5,309 nucleotides of DNA from assembly GCA_030835005.1 (NCBI GenBank), contig JAUQWT010000433.1:1-5309 (forward strand), given 5' to 3'. Of the stretch, positions 5,237 through 5,309 are shown one piece after another. The position numbers and the translations under genes are program-made. The DNA comes from Ignavibacteria bacterium. Lineage in GTDB: Bacteria; Bacteroidota; Ignavibacteria; Tepidaquicellales; OLB5. The notes under the pieces are model-generated. The model did no database searches and was not told where the DNA came from. It worked only from the letters and a program-made list of their open reading frames with translations. Every line of letters begins with the position of its first letter. Within the stretch, counting starts at the first letter, position 1.

Positions 5237-5309
5237 AACAAAAAATTTCAAAAAACGCGCCCTTTTGGACAAAAAAAGGCAATATTTACACGGCTTTGAA
5301 TCACATAAA

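Noticed and set aside
5261..5279. CCTTTT/AAAAGG inverted repeat upstream of the tRNA gene, considered as a terminator of an upstream gene
   Set aside because: It has only six pairs, mostly A-T, around a 7-base loop in an A/T-run region; this is probably chance.

Overview
The window looks like ordinary chromosome from an AT-rich member of the Bacteroidota/Ignavibacteriota/Chlorobiota group. This placement is inferred from three things. Two gene starts are preceded by good matches to the Bacteroidota-type promoter (TTG or TTTG, about 19-20 bases, then TAnnTTTG). No gene start has a convincing Shine-Dalgarno sequence. The NuoJ and TrpRS sequences also have a general Bacteroidota-like look. No similarity search was possible, so the phylum is a suggestion only. 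I see no phage, transposon, CRISPR array or toxin-antitoxin features.

Layout, left to right. Positions 1-150 (minus) are the start of an unrecognised membrane-anchored protein that runs off the left edge; it has a good promoter just upstream. Positions 254-1730 (minus) are a two-component operon: a NarL/LuxR-type response regulator directly downstream of its HisKA_3 histidine kinase, with a single base between the two genes. The kinase has two membrane helices and almost no extracytoplasmic domain. Positions 1731-1965 are a divergent intergenic region with a perfect 20-bp palindrome, a promoter for the rightward gene and an imperfect inverted repeat inside that promoter. Positions 1966-3000 (plus) encode a zinc-independent MDR-family (quinone-oxidoreductase-like) NAD(P)H oxidoreductase. 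Its stop codon overlaps the stop codon of the next, convergent gene.

Positions 2997-5236 are all on the minus strand. In transcription order they are tRNA-Leu(UAA), nuoJ (a membrane subunit of respiratory complex I), trpS (tryptophanyl-tRNA synthetase, 2 bases after nuoJ) and a small P-loop kinase-like protein of unknown substrate (61 bases after trpS). I see no clear promoter between the tRNA and nuoJ, or between nuoJ and trpS, so they may share a transcript.

Functionally the window mixes housekeeping genes (translation: tRNA-Leu and trpS; respiration: nuoJ) with a regulatory pair and a soluble redox enzyme. The two-component system and the oxidoreductase diverge from one control region, so the regulator could control the oxidoreductase; that is inference from position alone. 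I did not find a convincing new biological system. The points most worth a second look are the intergenic palindrome, the separation of nuoJ from nuoI and nuoK, and the kinase with almost no sensor domain.
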